Of a stretch of DNA of 64,000 bases, positions 11,313-23,100 are shown piece by piece (position 1 is the first letter of the stretch; each line of letters opens with the position of its first letter). The DNA comes from Parus major. Its lineage: Eukaryota > Chordata > Aves > Passeriformes > Paridae. The DNA lies in contig NC_031799.1 in the NCBI RefSeq assembly GCF_001522545.3, positions 39,182,921 through 39,246,920 on the forward strand, read 5' to 3'. A program made the position numbers and the translations under genes. Under the pieces are notes generated by a model, which was not told where the DNA came from, did no database searches, and saw only the letters and a program-made list of their open reading frames with translations.

Positions 11313-14300
11313 GGGATATTAGTAAGCAGCATACACCTTACTTTCACAGTGTTCAATAAAAATAATGTCATTCAGCAGCAAGGAAAGGGTCTTCAAACAT
11401 TGATGTAATAAATTCTGTCAGCAGGGTTGGCTATAATTATATTCTACTTATGAAGACTATTTTTGCATATAATCCTTCCAAACAGATTTCTATTCTCTTT
11501 GACTGTTTTAGAATACTTGTTGTGGTTATTAGTGTTGTGCTTTTATCTCTTAATAAACAACAAAAGAACTTTAGTTCAACCTCAAGATTTGAGAGGAAAG
11601 AGAAAAAAAATATTTTTAACCATGGGACCTTAAGCTAAACAATTTCTTTCTACCTCACTCTCCTCTGGCATCAATTTAAAAACCAATGTTATCTTTGTTT
11701 TAAAATATAACTTGATTTTAGGAAAGGTCTAAATGGCATTTATATATTTTCTATTGTGTACTATTAAACTCAGTTTTGATCTCCAGGGTCTGTTCTATTA
11801 AATATGACATTAAAAACAGAACCTTAGCTTCACACCATACTAAATAACATCTTCCTTTTATCTATGTATATAATTGTATCTATTCTCAGCTGAAGATACT
11901 GAAGTTACAGTTCATAAAAAATGTCAGCAATCCTTTTTTCGATGTAGAATAATACAGGGAATAAAAGAAAGGGGCATTGCAGGTGAGGTCTTCAGTGGTG
12001 TAGAAACCCTCCAGAAAGAATAATTTAAAGGATTCAGTCAAAAAGAAATAAATAAAAGTAATGAGTAAGGTTAGAGAAATAAAACAAATGGCAGAGAAAT
12101 AATTTTGGAAGAGAAGGGTAGAAATTTGATACAAATGATGCAAGAGCTTCTGACAAATTCAGGCTAGAAGTTGGTCTCAAGATAAAAGTCTGTACCATAC
12201 AAAGGTCTGAACAGAAGATGAGAGTCTTCTCTTTCCTTTGATTATCCTTTAAAGTGTGAAAAGAATAGCCTCTGGAAGGTTAATCCTCCCAGAAAGAGGT
12301 GAACAGAGAACAAACTGAAGATGGGCTGAGATGAACAAACCAAGCCTGGGACAAAGTAACTGCAGGACCTTCACAAATTGTAGGATTGAGTATTGTAACA
12401 TACCTTCACTAGGATTTTGGACATTGTTACCTTTGCATTGCCTGCTGACAGACTAGATAAGCCCAGGTAAGGAGTTCTGGGCATGGTGAGACACAACAAT
12501 GCAGACCACAAGCTACAGACGAAGGGGAGGAGTGAGGATTTGCTCTTTCCCCTGACCCACTAATGAAATGTTTCCCTGAAAGAGGCAAGAAACAGCCTTT
12601 AAGGTTGTGTGGTGCCTTTTGGTTGCTGCAAACTACCTCATAAACTTCTGATTCATCTGGAAACTTAGGAGTCTTTCTCCTCTCTCCTATTACAATGTTT
12701 TCTTCACTACAGCAAAGTTTCTAGTGCCAAAGTAATGCCATAAAAACCATCCTAATTTTTCAGAGGTTCAACATAGTTGTTACCCACTCTATCATAGAGC
12801 TATCTCTTCAAATTCACTGTTGTACCAAAATGAGCAATTTCCTTAATGATCGCTTCCAAAACCATATCACTGGTTATCATAGCAAAAAAAAAAATTCAAT
12901 TATAAATATTTTATTTTTTAAAAAAATATATTTTTAATTTTCTTTCTTTCCATGTAAGCTTTCTCAATGCAGATAATATTTGGCAATAATAGTATCTATG
13001 CATACAGAATGCCCATTTCAATATTTATATCTAACACTGTTTTTTAAGAATTATTTTTTTTTCTCACATTTAAATTTGATTGTCTAGGAGACATTTAACA
13101 TAGATTTAAGCATTCTTAACATATAAATTAGCCTTCTGGCTATTTAAATCCCATCTTTAAGCTGCTTCAGTAAATAGATTTCCTTAAGTTATTTTTTGTT
13201 TACAAAAAAATCAAGCTCCAAAAATTTAGTTGGTTTTGTTTTTAATCAACAAAATATATAGTTTCATTAACACTTAAAAAACCAAAACAAAGTAACCTAA
13301 ACCAATCACATGAAAAAACTAACTAACGAACAAATAAACCACCAAGACCTAGATGCAAAATGTCCCTGGCTGTCAAAATATGGTAGAGAGTGTGAAAATC
13401 ATCTTAGATTTGCAGTTACAAGAAAAAAGAAATATTTGCATATTGTGTAACTGGATTTGGATTCTTAGAAACCTTGATTAGGCAAATGACCTAGTAATCT
13501 GTCTCACAAAAAGAAAATATTCTGTCTCCTTGCTTGGGCATTGCTCTGGTGGGTGGGGGGAGATGAGTGGGCGTCAGAATTCAACATCTATTTTTAACAT
13601 GTACTGGGGAGTATGTGAGAAGCAGAAACAGGACATTCTTTTTAAAAGCAGCTTGTGTGTATAACTTCCATAATACCTTTGAATAAATCCCCCCAGACAA
13701 AGAGAAGGTCATACATGGCACTGAGAAGACAGGTAATTTTGCTGAACTACCCAATAAAAACTAAAAACGACAAAGTAATCAAGGAAAAAAAAAATCCTTA
13801 AATAAAATGGATATTCACTGAAAAAAAAAATCTGATTTTTTTTTTTAAGAAAAGTTAGAATTTTGTATAAGACAAACGCCATATTTGGCATATTTTGGAA
13901 AGAGTGCTACTTCAAATTCCAAAAGCCAACTAGTAGCAGAATAATGAAAGCTGCAATTAAAATAGATTGGCAGAATGGGGATGGAGAACACAAATATGAT
14001 ACTTAAAGTCAGTTTTTTATTTTTTTATTTTATTTTTTTTTATTTTTTTATTCACTAGCTAGCATACATATAGTCTTTGGAGTTAAAATAATTGATATAC
14101 ATACTGCAATTAACCTAAATTAAGAAAAAGTAAAATAAAATTTAAGTGATTCAGGGCTACATGACTCAATTTGTCACTACACTAAGTAACATGTTCTAAC
14201 AAGAGTAAGAGCAAGCATTTATGGCTTATATATATATATTAGGGATACAGAAATGCAAGAATTAATTATATTTCTTTTTTAACTTTGTACAATGAAGACA

Positions 14301-16064
14301 GATGCCAAAACTAAGTCTGCAGATACTCAAATGTTGTATGCAAGCACCTCCCTAGATTTCTTCCATTCTCTCAAATTTATTTGCAATCAATCAAAAAACT
14401 TCAACATGAGTGTAAGTATTTAAGTCAGATCAGCATGATGACTATGAATGCTTTGTTTCCTTACAAACACATGTTGTAAGTGATACTTTGGGTGGGGCAG
14501 TTTTATACAAGGGTTATGGTGTATATAAAATAATATGGAACACTAATATACAAATAAAGGTAAGAATAGGTAGTAAGTTTGAAATAGAACCCATAGAAAG
14601 GGATGAAAAATTAAATACTTAAGTGGTCAATCTGCTTAAGAATATTAATTACAATTATTTAGCTGATTTTCTTGATACTTATGGATGCCAGTAATACACA
14701 GAAATAGAAAAGTAGATGAACAAATTCCATGTAGTTTATTAATTTATTTCACCTCAGTATTTTTAAAAGATGTTTACAGTCATTACAATATTCAAATCCA
14801 CTAATTATTTCAAGTAAAATGTGAATGTACCTATAAGGATATTTCTGCTTGTGGTTAAATAGGTGATGCTGGGTGAATAATGATTTGGAAAATGGATCAT
14901 AGTTACAAATATATTGTAAGAACTCAGGGCTTTGTAGCTTTGATCTCAAGAACAGTCCCTGGTTTTATGTAAAAACCTCCACCTGATAATCTGACAGACA
15001 CTGGGAAATAAAGGATAAGTATGTCAGTATTAAAGTATTAGAATTTTTTTTTTCTCATTTTTGTCTTACAAGCTCTTTTATCAATATTCTGAAAACCTTG
15101 TCCTGGTATCATCAGACATCCTTCCTGTTTACATGATCAAAATTGTATATTCAATATGCAATGATAAAGAAAAGTAGTGCATATACATGTAGACAGGCAG
15201 AGAAACAGAGAGAGAAAGAGTATATCACAAACTCACATTTGTTATTGCTACATTCTCAATCAAATTCAATGAGTGGGGTTTCTTTTGGTTTTAATAGTTC
15301 CATGTCTGATTTCATTTGCATTGGTTCATTTATTCACCATGTGTTGAAGACTATGTAGAAGAAGGAGGTAGTTTTAAAGGACTTTCCAAAAAGAGAGATT
15401 TTGCTTCATGCAAATTGTCAAATGCTTGTTCTAAAAGACAAGGATAACAGATTTTTGCTGTTGTTTGGATTTTACCTTTTTCCCAAAGCTCTTTGAGTTT
15501 TTACAGGTTGTTTGCTCGAATCTGGTGATGCATATCCAGATTGGGTTGTGTAGCTGGTTGGTGTGTTTTGGTTTCAGTCTTAGACCACAGTTGTTAAATT
15601 GAAAGAATGAAAGCAATTTACAGGTATACCACATCTGAAATAAAGAATTCTAGATAACTGAGTTTTATACAAACTCCTTTAAAGAGGAGGGATCAAACAA
15701 GAAAACAGGTAAAAGAAGAGGAAAGCAGACTCCTTGGAATTGCCTTAGGCAATGCCTCAATTCACACTCTTTTGCAAATCTTTTGCTACCCATCAGAGGA
15801 TCTGTATTGTACAGTGTTCCCCTGTATCTTCAGGTCATACTCCCACTGATACACCTTCCCTCCCTGCCCCTCACAAATGCTTAAATAAAAAAGATAGATT
15901 TGATTTATTCCTGTTCAGGCAAGGACATGAAACAGTCTGCAGCTCAAAAAAATCACATATACATGGTAAGTGATGACATAATACTCTCAAATCATATGGA
16001 AGTGTTGTGTAGGTGACTATTTCAATCATCATGAAATCATGAAATTATAGAGTTTTTGATATTT
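11313..16064. other. Intergenic, no gene recognised
   Basis: AT-rich with T- and A-rich low-complexity patches (for example 14011-14050). An unassigned, GC-richer stretch at about 12170-12700 differs from its surroundings. No coding motif is seen. Confidence 0.65.
14011..14050. repeat. T/A low-complexity tract
   Basis: Runs of T6-T10 separated by single A residues over about 40 nt. Confidence 0.9.
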
Positions 16065-17152
16065 AGGGAAATCAGGAGGAACACCAATAAGATTTTATAC
16101 TGGACTTCTGGAGTGCAGGCTTTGACCTACTTAGGAGACTTATTCAGAGAGTTCCCTGGGAAGCAGCCCTTAAAAACAAAGGAGCTCAGGAAAGGTGGGT
16201 GTGCTTCAAAACAGAGATCTTGAGGGCACAGGAACAGACTGTCCCTGTGTGCTGAAAGACAAGTCAACAAGGTAAATGTCCAGCCTGGATGGGCAAGGAG
16301 GTTTTGGAGGAACTTAGGAATAAAAAGAGGATCTATCATCTTTGGAAAGAGGGTCAGGTCTCTCAGGAAGTATTTAAGGGGGCTGCTAGAGCATGTAGGA
16401 AAAATATTAGGGAGGCCAAAGCTCAGTTTGAACTTAAAATGGTGACTTCTGTAAAGTATAATTAAAAAATGTTTTTACAAATATATTAATGGTAAAAGGA
16501 AGGGTAAGACCAGCTTTTGTTCTTTATTAGATGCTGCAGATGAGGAGAAGGCAGAAGTGCTCAATGCCTTCTTTGGCTCAGTTTTTAGTGGGAAACAACT
16601 TGCCTTCTGGACAGCTCTCCTCTTGGGTTGGTTGATGGTGTCAGGGAGCAGAATGGTCCCGCTGTTATCTGGGAGGAGGCAGTCAGAGAACTGCTGAGAT
16701 GTTTGGATATTCATAAATCTATGGGCCCAGATAGGATCCATCCTAGGGTGATGAGGGAGATGGCAGATGAGCTTGTGAAGCTGCTCTCCATCATTTACCA
16801 ACAGTCCTGGCTCACTGGTGAGGTTCCAGATGACTGGAAACTGGCCAATGTGACACCCATTCACAGAAAGGGTGGGAAGGAGGATCCTGGTAATTTTAGG
16901 CCAGTCAGCCTGACCTCAGTGCCCAGTAAGGTAATGGAGCTGTTTATACTGAGTGCCATCACACAGCACACACAGGATGGCCAGGGCATCAGACCCAGCC
17001 AGTGTGGGTTTAGGAAGGGTAGGTCATGTTTGGCCAACCTGATCTCCTTTTATGACCAGGTGACCCACCTGCTGGATGCAGGGAGGGCTGTGGATGTTGT
17101 CTGTTTGGATTTCAGCAAGGCTTTGACACTCTCTCCCACAGCACACTGAAAA
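16065..17152 (+). mobile_element. CR1 LINE, ORF2 fragment (reverse transcriptase N-terminal half), degenerate
   Basis: The sequence reads through the CR1 linker (a degenerate RACRKNIREAKAQFEL-like stretch near 16390-16435, then stops) and then a 173-codon open frame at 16628-17149. That frame has hallmark CR1 reverse transcriptase motifs: MGPDRIHPRVMREMADEL, LSIIYQQSWLTGEVPDDWK, NVTPIHRKGGKEDPGNFRPV, SLTSVPSKVME and FRKGRSCLANL, ending at DFSKAL just before the catalytic region. A one-base loss in GCTTTGAC (normally a four-T run in SKAFDT) shifts the frame and ends the ORF. The FADD catalytic box and 3' UTR are absent. It is a dead fragment. Confidence 0.92.
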
Positions 17153-17306
17153 TCGTACCTCTTCCCCATCTCAAGTTACAAGGAGGATTTATGTATAACG
17201 GCAAAAAGTTCTTCTTCACATCCTGGAACATCTAATTTTGAAATGTTGAATATGTTCAGAAGAGAACATATGGATAAGCCCAAACACATGAACACAAAGT
17301 TCATTG

Positions 17307-17331
17307 TTAACCCTAACCCTAACCCTAACCC
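17307..17331. repeat. Interstitial telomere-type tract (CCCTAA)n
   Basis: Four near-perfect copies of the vertebrate telomere hexamer occur in one 25-nt run (TTAACCCTAACCC onward), between two CR1 loci of opposite orientation. Confidence 0.95.
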
Positions 17332-17454
17332 AGTACACAGGAACACTTGCAGAAGTCAGATCAGTATGATATCCTAGGTACTGATATCTCAGAACATTTG
17401 AAGTACCCTTTTGCTCTAATTTCTTGTGGATTTTTTCCTAAAAGATTCTAAAAG

Positions 17455-17605
17455 ATGGCAGACTGAATTCTGATGGGTACCTCTGGCGATACCTAGGCCA
17501 ACTCCCTGCTCAGACCAGGGCTGGTCAGATGAGTTTTCTCCAAATTCTATCCTGTCCAGTTTGAGTATTTCCAGGGATGGAGGTGCCACACTATCCAGGG
17601 AAACT
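17455..17605 (-). mobile_element. Old CR1 3' UTR fragment
   Basis: Plus-strand blocks such as CAACTCCCTGCTCAGACCAG and TATTTCCAGGGATGGAGGTG are diverged reverse complements of the CR1 3' UTR. The fragment directly abuts the 3' terminus of the next CR1 copy and may be the host of that insertion. Confidence 0.65.
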
Positions 17606-17614
17606 ATGGTAAAT

Positions 17615-18330
17615 GTAGAATCATAGAATAATAGAATAATAATAATAGAATAATTAAGGTTGGAAACAACCTCCAAGATCATCAAGTCCAACCTTTGACC
17701 AAACACAACAACATCAATTAAACTGTAGATCTAGGTGCAACATGTTGTGATTGCTTAAACAATTCCAGGGGTGGTGACTCCACCACCTCCCTAAGCAGTA
17801 CTTTACAGCACCTGAAAATTCTTCCTATGAAGAAATTATTCCTGATGTCCAACCTGAACCCACTGTAGCTTAAGGCCATTTCCCATCATCACTTGTTTGG
17901 GAGAAGAGTCTGATCCCTACCTTGCTGCAATCACCTTTTAGGCAGTTCTTGGGAATTATAAGCTCCCTTAGCCTCCTTTAGGCTAAACACCCCCAATTCC
18001 CACAGGTTCTCTTCATATGACTTACTCCTTAGACCCTTCACCAGCTTCACCTGGGCCTCCCTTGTTAACCAGGACTGATGATAAATAATGGTGAGCAGCT
18101 TGGTGAGCTCTTCCTCCACTCCCTCAGTATGCTTGGGTGAATCCCATCCAGTCCCATACACTTGTGATTGCCCAAGTGGCACAGCAGGTCATTAACTACT
18201 TCCTCCTGGACTGCATGGGGTCTGTTCTGCTCCTCATCCCTGTCTACTGGGGCTGGCTGCCCCGAGGATAGCTGGGCTTTCTGTTAATAACTGAGGCAAA
18301 ACACATTAAGTACCTCTGTAATGTTTATTC
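17615..18330 (-). mobile_element. CR1 LINE with internal deletion, 3' UTR joined to reverse transcriptase
   Basis: It starts on plus with AGAATCATAGAATAATAG, an expanded form of the CR1 3' terminal octamer repeat, then AGGTTGGAAACAACCTCCAA and GATCATCAAGTCCAACC. The 3' UTR continues to about 18055. Beyond that, the minus strand encodes reverse transcriptase segments (GLDGIHPS-like, then LTKLLTIIYHQSWLTRE). In a full CR1 these regions are separated by more than 1 kb, so the copy has lost most of the reverse transcriptase. An ORF at 17931-18182 spans this junction and is not a gene. Confidence 0.85.
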
Positions 18331-20127
18331 AGCCTCACAGTAATAGCATTTTCTCATCCCCGAAAAATATACATTTATTGCTGAGTGTTTCGTTTCATAC
18401 TTTGAGGAACATGGTCTGATCATGGAAATATACAAAACTAAGCATTACTGAGAATATTCTCTATTGACCTGGATACATTAAGTTACTAACAAAGTTCAAA
18501 GGATATGTATGGTGCTAAAAATGAACAAAACCTAAAGCTTTGTTTTGAAAAGGAAATTACATACAGTTTTGATATTTATTTGTCTAAAAAGAAAAAACAC
18601 CAAAACAACCAACCATCCAAACATAAAAAATCCAACAAAACACACACATGCATGAAAAACACACATGAAAAATAAGAAGGATTTTTCCCTTAAAACACTT
18701 AAATGCAATACGACCATAACATAAGCTGACTGCAATGAAAACATTGGAAACATACTGTCCAGCTAGATGGACCCTTGGTTGATCTGACACATTGTTATAG
18801 ATGCTTCAGCAAACTTGGTTTTATCAAAATACTTAGTAGTGTGAAAAAATACTACTTGTAATCTTAAATAAAACCTTCACGGTATGAGAAGTCAGAATAA
18901 TCTCAGTCAGCCACAAGAGAAGAGTCCATTAAGGGTATGTTTTGTGATGATATTGATGGACTGAGAGCATTTCTCTGCTTTCTGTGCCCTAATACATCAC
19001 AGCCATCACTGGATATTAAAGAGTTGGACTACAAGTCATGGCTTCTGCTGGAAGGAGATCCATGTGCTCTAGTCCTTATGTAATAAGGCAAAAAGCCCAG
19101 GACTCCCTGAGAGTGTATCACTGGACATGTTATGTAAATGAAGAAAAGTTTTTAGGGAATTATTCTGTTGCAAGGATCAAAGTACAGGGAAGTTAGTTAA
19201 CTGAAAAGAGAAATAGCACTATTTTTTTTCTTAATTTTTCTAATCTAGTTTTTATGAGTATTTTTGTAATATTGTTGTTCAAGCACGAATATCTTTTGAG
19301 CAACCTTGCAGACCGTGATTTTACACCAATGTTGGCCAACAGCAGTTAGACCAGTATGTGATCACTAGAAGGTCCTCACTATAGGTAAGATTCTCTTTAT
19401 TTTGCTTTGTTTACTTTGAATTTGATGTTAAACTTCCTCCCTGAAGCTGAAATAAATCCAGTTAGTATTTCAAGCAGATGTTGAGACTCACATACATAAA
19501 ACTTCCATGGGCAAAATCTTTTTCCCCCTTCTTGAGGGTTGTAAGATCATAGTGCTGCTATTTGTTCTCTCCTCTGCAAAGAGCAGCCTAGCAGCAATTA
19601 TTTTATGGTTCTGCAAGTCCCCTTCTGGAAAGAAGATGAAAGCAGAGGAGTCCTGTTCACATAATACTGTAAAAAATTACTTAACATGTTACAGTTCTGC
19701 AAACAGACAATATTTTTTCCTCTGAGATGTACCACTTTATTATCTTTATTATCTTATGTTAAGAATTTTCCAATTTTTAGTAAATTGAAAGCATTAAAAC
19801 AAATCTAAAAGAAAATCAGCATCAGGGTGAGCAGAACTTCTCATCTTGTTTCAGCTGGATGGTTTTTGCAAGGTTGTATGAAGTTGCTCCTTAATTTTGC
19901 AATAATAATTTTTCATTTCATTATACTGATAAAGTTGAATAAAATACCCTTTAGAACCTTTAGACAGGTAATAAAACTTTCCACACACTGTCTTGGTGCA
20001 TATTTATATATACACATAAATGCATTTATCCCAAGAACCTGGCCTATTACTCCCTTATTCAGGACAGATTGAAAGGACATAAGACTTTATTTTGTGGGGT
20101 TTGGGATTTTTCTGTTTGCTTCTTCTC
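18331..20127. other. Intergenic, nothing recognised
   Basis: AT-rich sequence. Short ORFs are Phe/Val-rich translations of C/A-rich low-complexity DNA near 18590-18670. Confidence 0.65.
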
Positions 20128-20139
20128 TTTTTTTTTTTN

Positions 20140-20183
<44 letters not shown>
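20128..20183. repeat. Long poly-T tract with an ambiguous base
   Basis: About 55 consecutive T residues, broken only by the single N of the window at 20139. It could be the reverse-complement poly-A tail of a retroposed sequence to its right or a collapsed homopolymer; I recognise no parent transcript in 20184-20480. Confidence 0.95.
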
Positions 20184-20184
<1 letters not shown>

Positions 20185-23100
20185 ATTCACACCACTTACA
20201 TTTTTCTTGTTGTCACAAAATTAGTCTTTGAGGAGGTAGGAACCAGTTATAGCTAATATTCACTAAACTATATTAAACTAAACACAAAATCCCCACAAAA
20301 GCCCGAAGTCATAAACCTGTATTTGTTTACATGTCAGTTGAGCTGACTCAGGGAGAAAGTTAAAAACTGAGATTGTCTGGTTCTTCTTAACTGAACCGTT
20401 CCTCCATTTGTTTAGTTCTTTTGGGGCATTTTTTCCCCTCTCATGTGCTTTCGATTTTGCCTTTGATGTTTTCAAATAATTGCTAAAGTGTTTCTCTTAA
20501 TAATTACAGAGTATTTGGCCATATCAGATTGGCCTTGCTTTGTCTTGTTATTTCATGTAATTCAGAAAAGTTGTTTTTTACAAAATAAGATAACAGCTCT
20601 AAAAACACATTAATAACTTTTGTGGGTGTTTATGAAGAAAGGTTTACTGTTCACCAGGAAGTAATGGGGAAAATTGTACAATTTCCTCTCAAATCAAAAC
20701 AATTGGCAGCTTAAACAGATTTATTTCTGTGTACTCAAACTATGGCAAAAAATGTACATTTAACTAATTAATTTATATTAATATTTGAAGAAAACATGCA
20801 AAATTAAGAATTACATTTTGATATACTGTCTCCTCAGGATTTGGTAACGATCTTGAATCAATAGTTAGTTGAAAGTAAAAATAAAAGATGGAATTCTAAT
20901 TACATGCCATGGCAATTAGAAAATAAATATACTCTGTCAGGCAAACAGAAGATAACCCAAACTGCAGTTGTGCAGTCAAACTGGGAGAGTGCCTTAAAGT
21001 AAAACTTGTATTTTGTGCCTAGTTTAATTCACACTGGAAGCATCTCTTGTTACTTGGGCACCTCTCCTGTGACACACTGCCTGACTAAAGAAAATTGTTT
21101 AGAATTTTCTGGCTTATCAGAGCTGAGTTATTCCTCTGTCTTGCAAGGTGGAGATTAGAAAACTTTTGACGGAGCCAATGAGTCTGTGCTGGCAACACTA
21201 TTCTGAACTGAGACTGTAGCCTGAGGCTGCTAGGGCAGTATCACAGGGATATGACCACCAGCACAAAGGCAGCTCAGTGTTGGAGTACCTTTTGTCACTG
21301 CAACTTACCTTTCATATTACTTGTTCATGCAGCTCTCTTTAGGCCTGCTATGCTCCGGGGCAGGAGCTTAGGAGAAACAGCCACATCTTTTTCCTGTATA
21401 CTCACTGTCCACGCTTCCTTAGGAGAGAATTTGCTTGAAGAATTACACAGGCAACTGCAGAAACAGAATGCAAAGCTGCAAAAAAGAAAAAGTTTCTGAA
21501 CAAATAATAGTACTCTAGAGCATGACAGCAGTAGCAATTAATTTATTTAAAGGACTAGAAAATATTACCTTGAATTTTTCAGTCCCTTGCCTTATCACAC
21601 TTCAGGGCCTTCTCTGCTAAGAGGAAATCTTGTGTTTCACGAGGAAAGAAATGGCATTCCCTGATGTTTTTATTCAAGTTCTTTACAGATTAGAGTAACC
21701 TAGGGATTTTTCTAACCTATGCCAGGCTGACTGTGGTCACAAAGGAGCCACCTGTAGATAGCTGGAGCAAAATACACATGTGCTTTTACTTTAGGTTAAA
21801 TGGGAACTGCAAATTGTGTTGAAATATCATCCAGTTACTTCTGTTCTGTGTGGTTTTGCTCACAGAAGAAACACAAGGTTTTCTTCCTCTCTCTTTTTAA
21901 AAATATATGCACACACACATATACTTATGCCATAATTATATAAAAGAAACTGCATAGTTCAGTAGACTGATTGTTCCTTATTGCTTGAACACTTAGTAAC
22001 ACTAAGCAATACCAAAACCTGAGCCATGGCGACTTCAAATTAGCACCAAATTACAATTTCAAATAGAAGCAGTCACTTCAGGCATCTGACAGAAAATTCA
22101 AGAAAGATGAATTATATTTGCAAGAAGCATTACGTGCAGAACGGCAATTATTAAAATCCTTAGTACTTATGCATAGCCAGTCAAATTATCTGACAGGCTG
22201 AAAAACTTCTGTCATAGTCTTTTACATAAAATCTTCCAAAGCACTGAAATTCATTTCAGAATAGCTTGGCAAGTATAAATAATGGATTACAGTTGGCAAA
22301 ATCTGATTTCTCAAATCAACATGATAAAGTCAGGCCTTTCTTCATCAGACATAACTGAAAGTTTCCAGTTTCAAAGTCTGTTTCAAAATAGTAAAGGACA
22401 ATGAATGAATAGTGAAAATCTGCCTTATTTGAGAGCTGTATCGCTCATATAGGGATGCTATTATAGGTCCAGGACTGTGGTTTCTTATAAAATAATAATA
22501 ATAAAAAACTGGATTGGTCCTCCAAATGCAAATTAATAAACCAAAACCCAAGTACTTCACCTCAAAATTCTTGATTATAATAGTGAGTCTCCTCACCCCA
22601 GAGGCAAGAAATGAGCTACAGCCACTTACGCCTGTTCACATGCAGCAAAATGGACAACTTAAAAAGCCAAAACCAGCAAAAAAATGCTAAAATTCTTTTT
22701 TGTATTCAATTGATTGGTACAGCCTGACCTTAACAATAAGTCTTACTGTAAGTCAACAAAAACACTAGTCAAAAAATAGACCCAAAAGATGTTTTCATCT
22801 GAATTAACTTAAATACCCAACTAAAAAAAAAAATTAACCAAGACACCCTGCTGATAAAATGTCTTCTCCTAAAGCCACAGCCTGAGATTTCTATCCTTCC
22901 AATTTAATTAAAAGGACAGAAAGTTATTTTTCTCATGACTTTTGGTGATAAAAGAGATTCATTAAATATTATATCACCCCATGCAGACTCCATATCTAGG
23001 AGTGCAAGTGCCTGAGGACCTGGAAATAAAGAGACGAAGACATAAATTTAATGCCGGAACAACAAGCACTGGTATGCTTTTCTGAAAGAAAAGAGAATTC

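Noticed and set aside
16475..16864. 129-codon minus ORF opposite the CR1 reverse transcriptase frame
   Set aside because: It is the antisense shadow of a CR1 fragment whose plus strand carries clear reverse transcriptase motifs.
17416..18182. Minus ORFs at 17416-17706 and 17931-18182 as host genes
   Set aside because: Both fall in CR1 3' UTR or a deletion junction of CR1.
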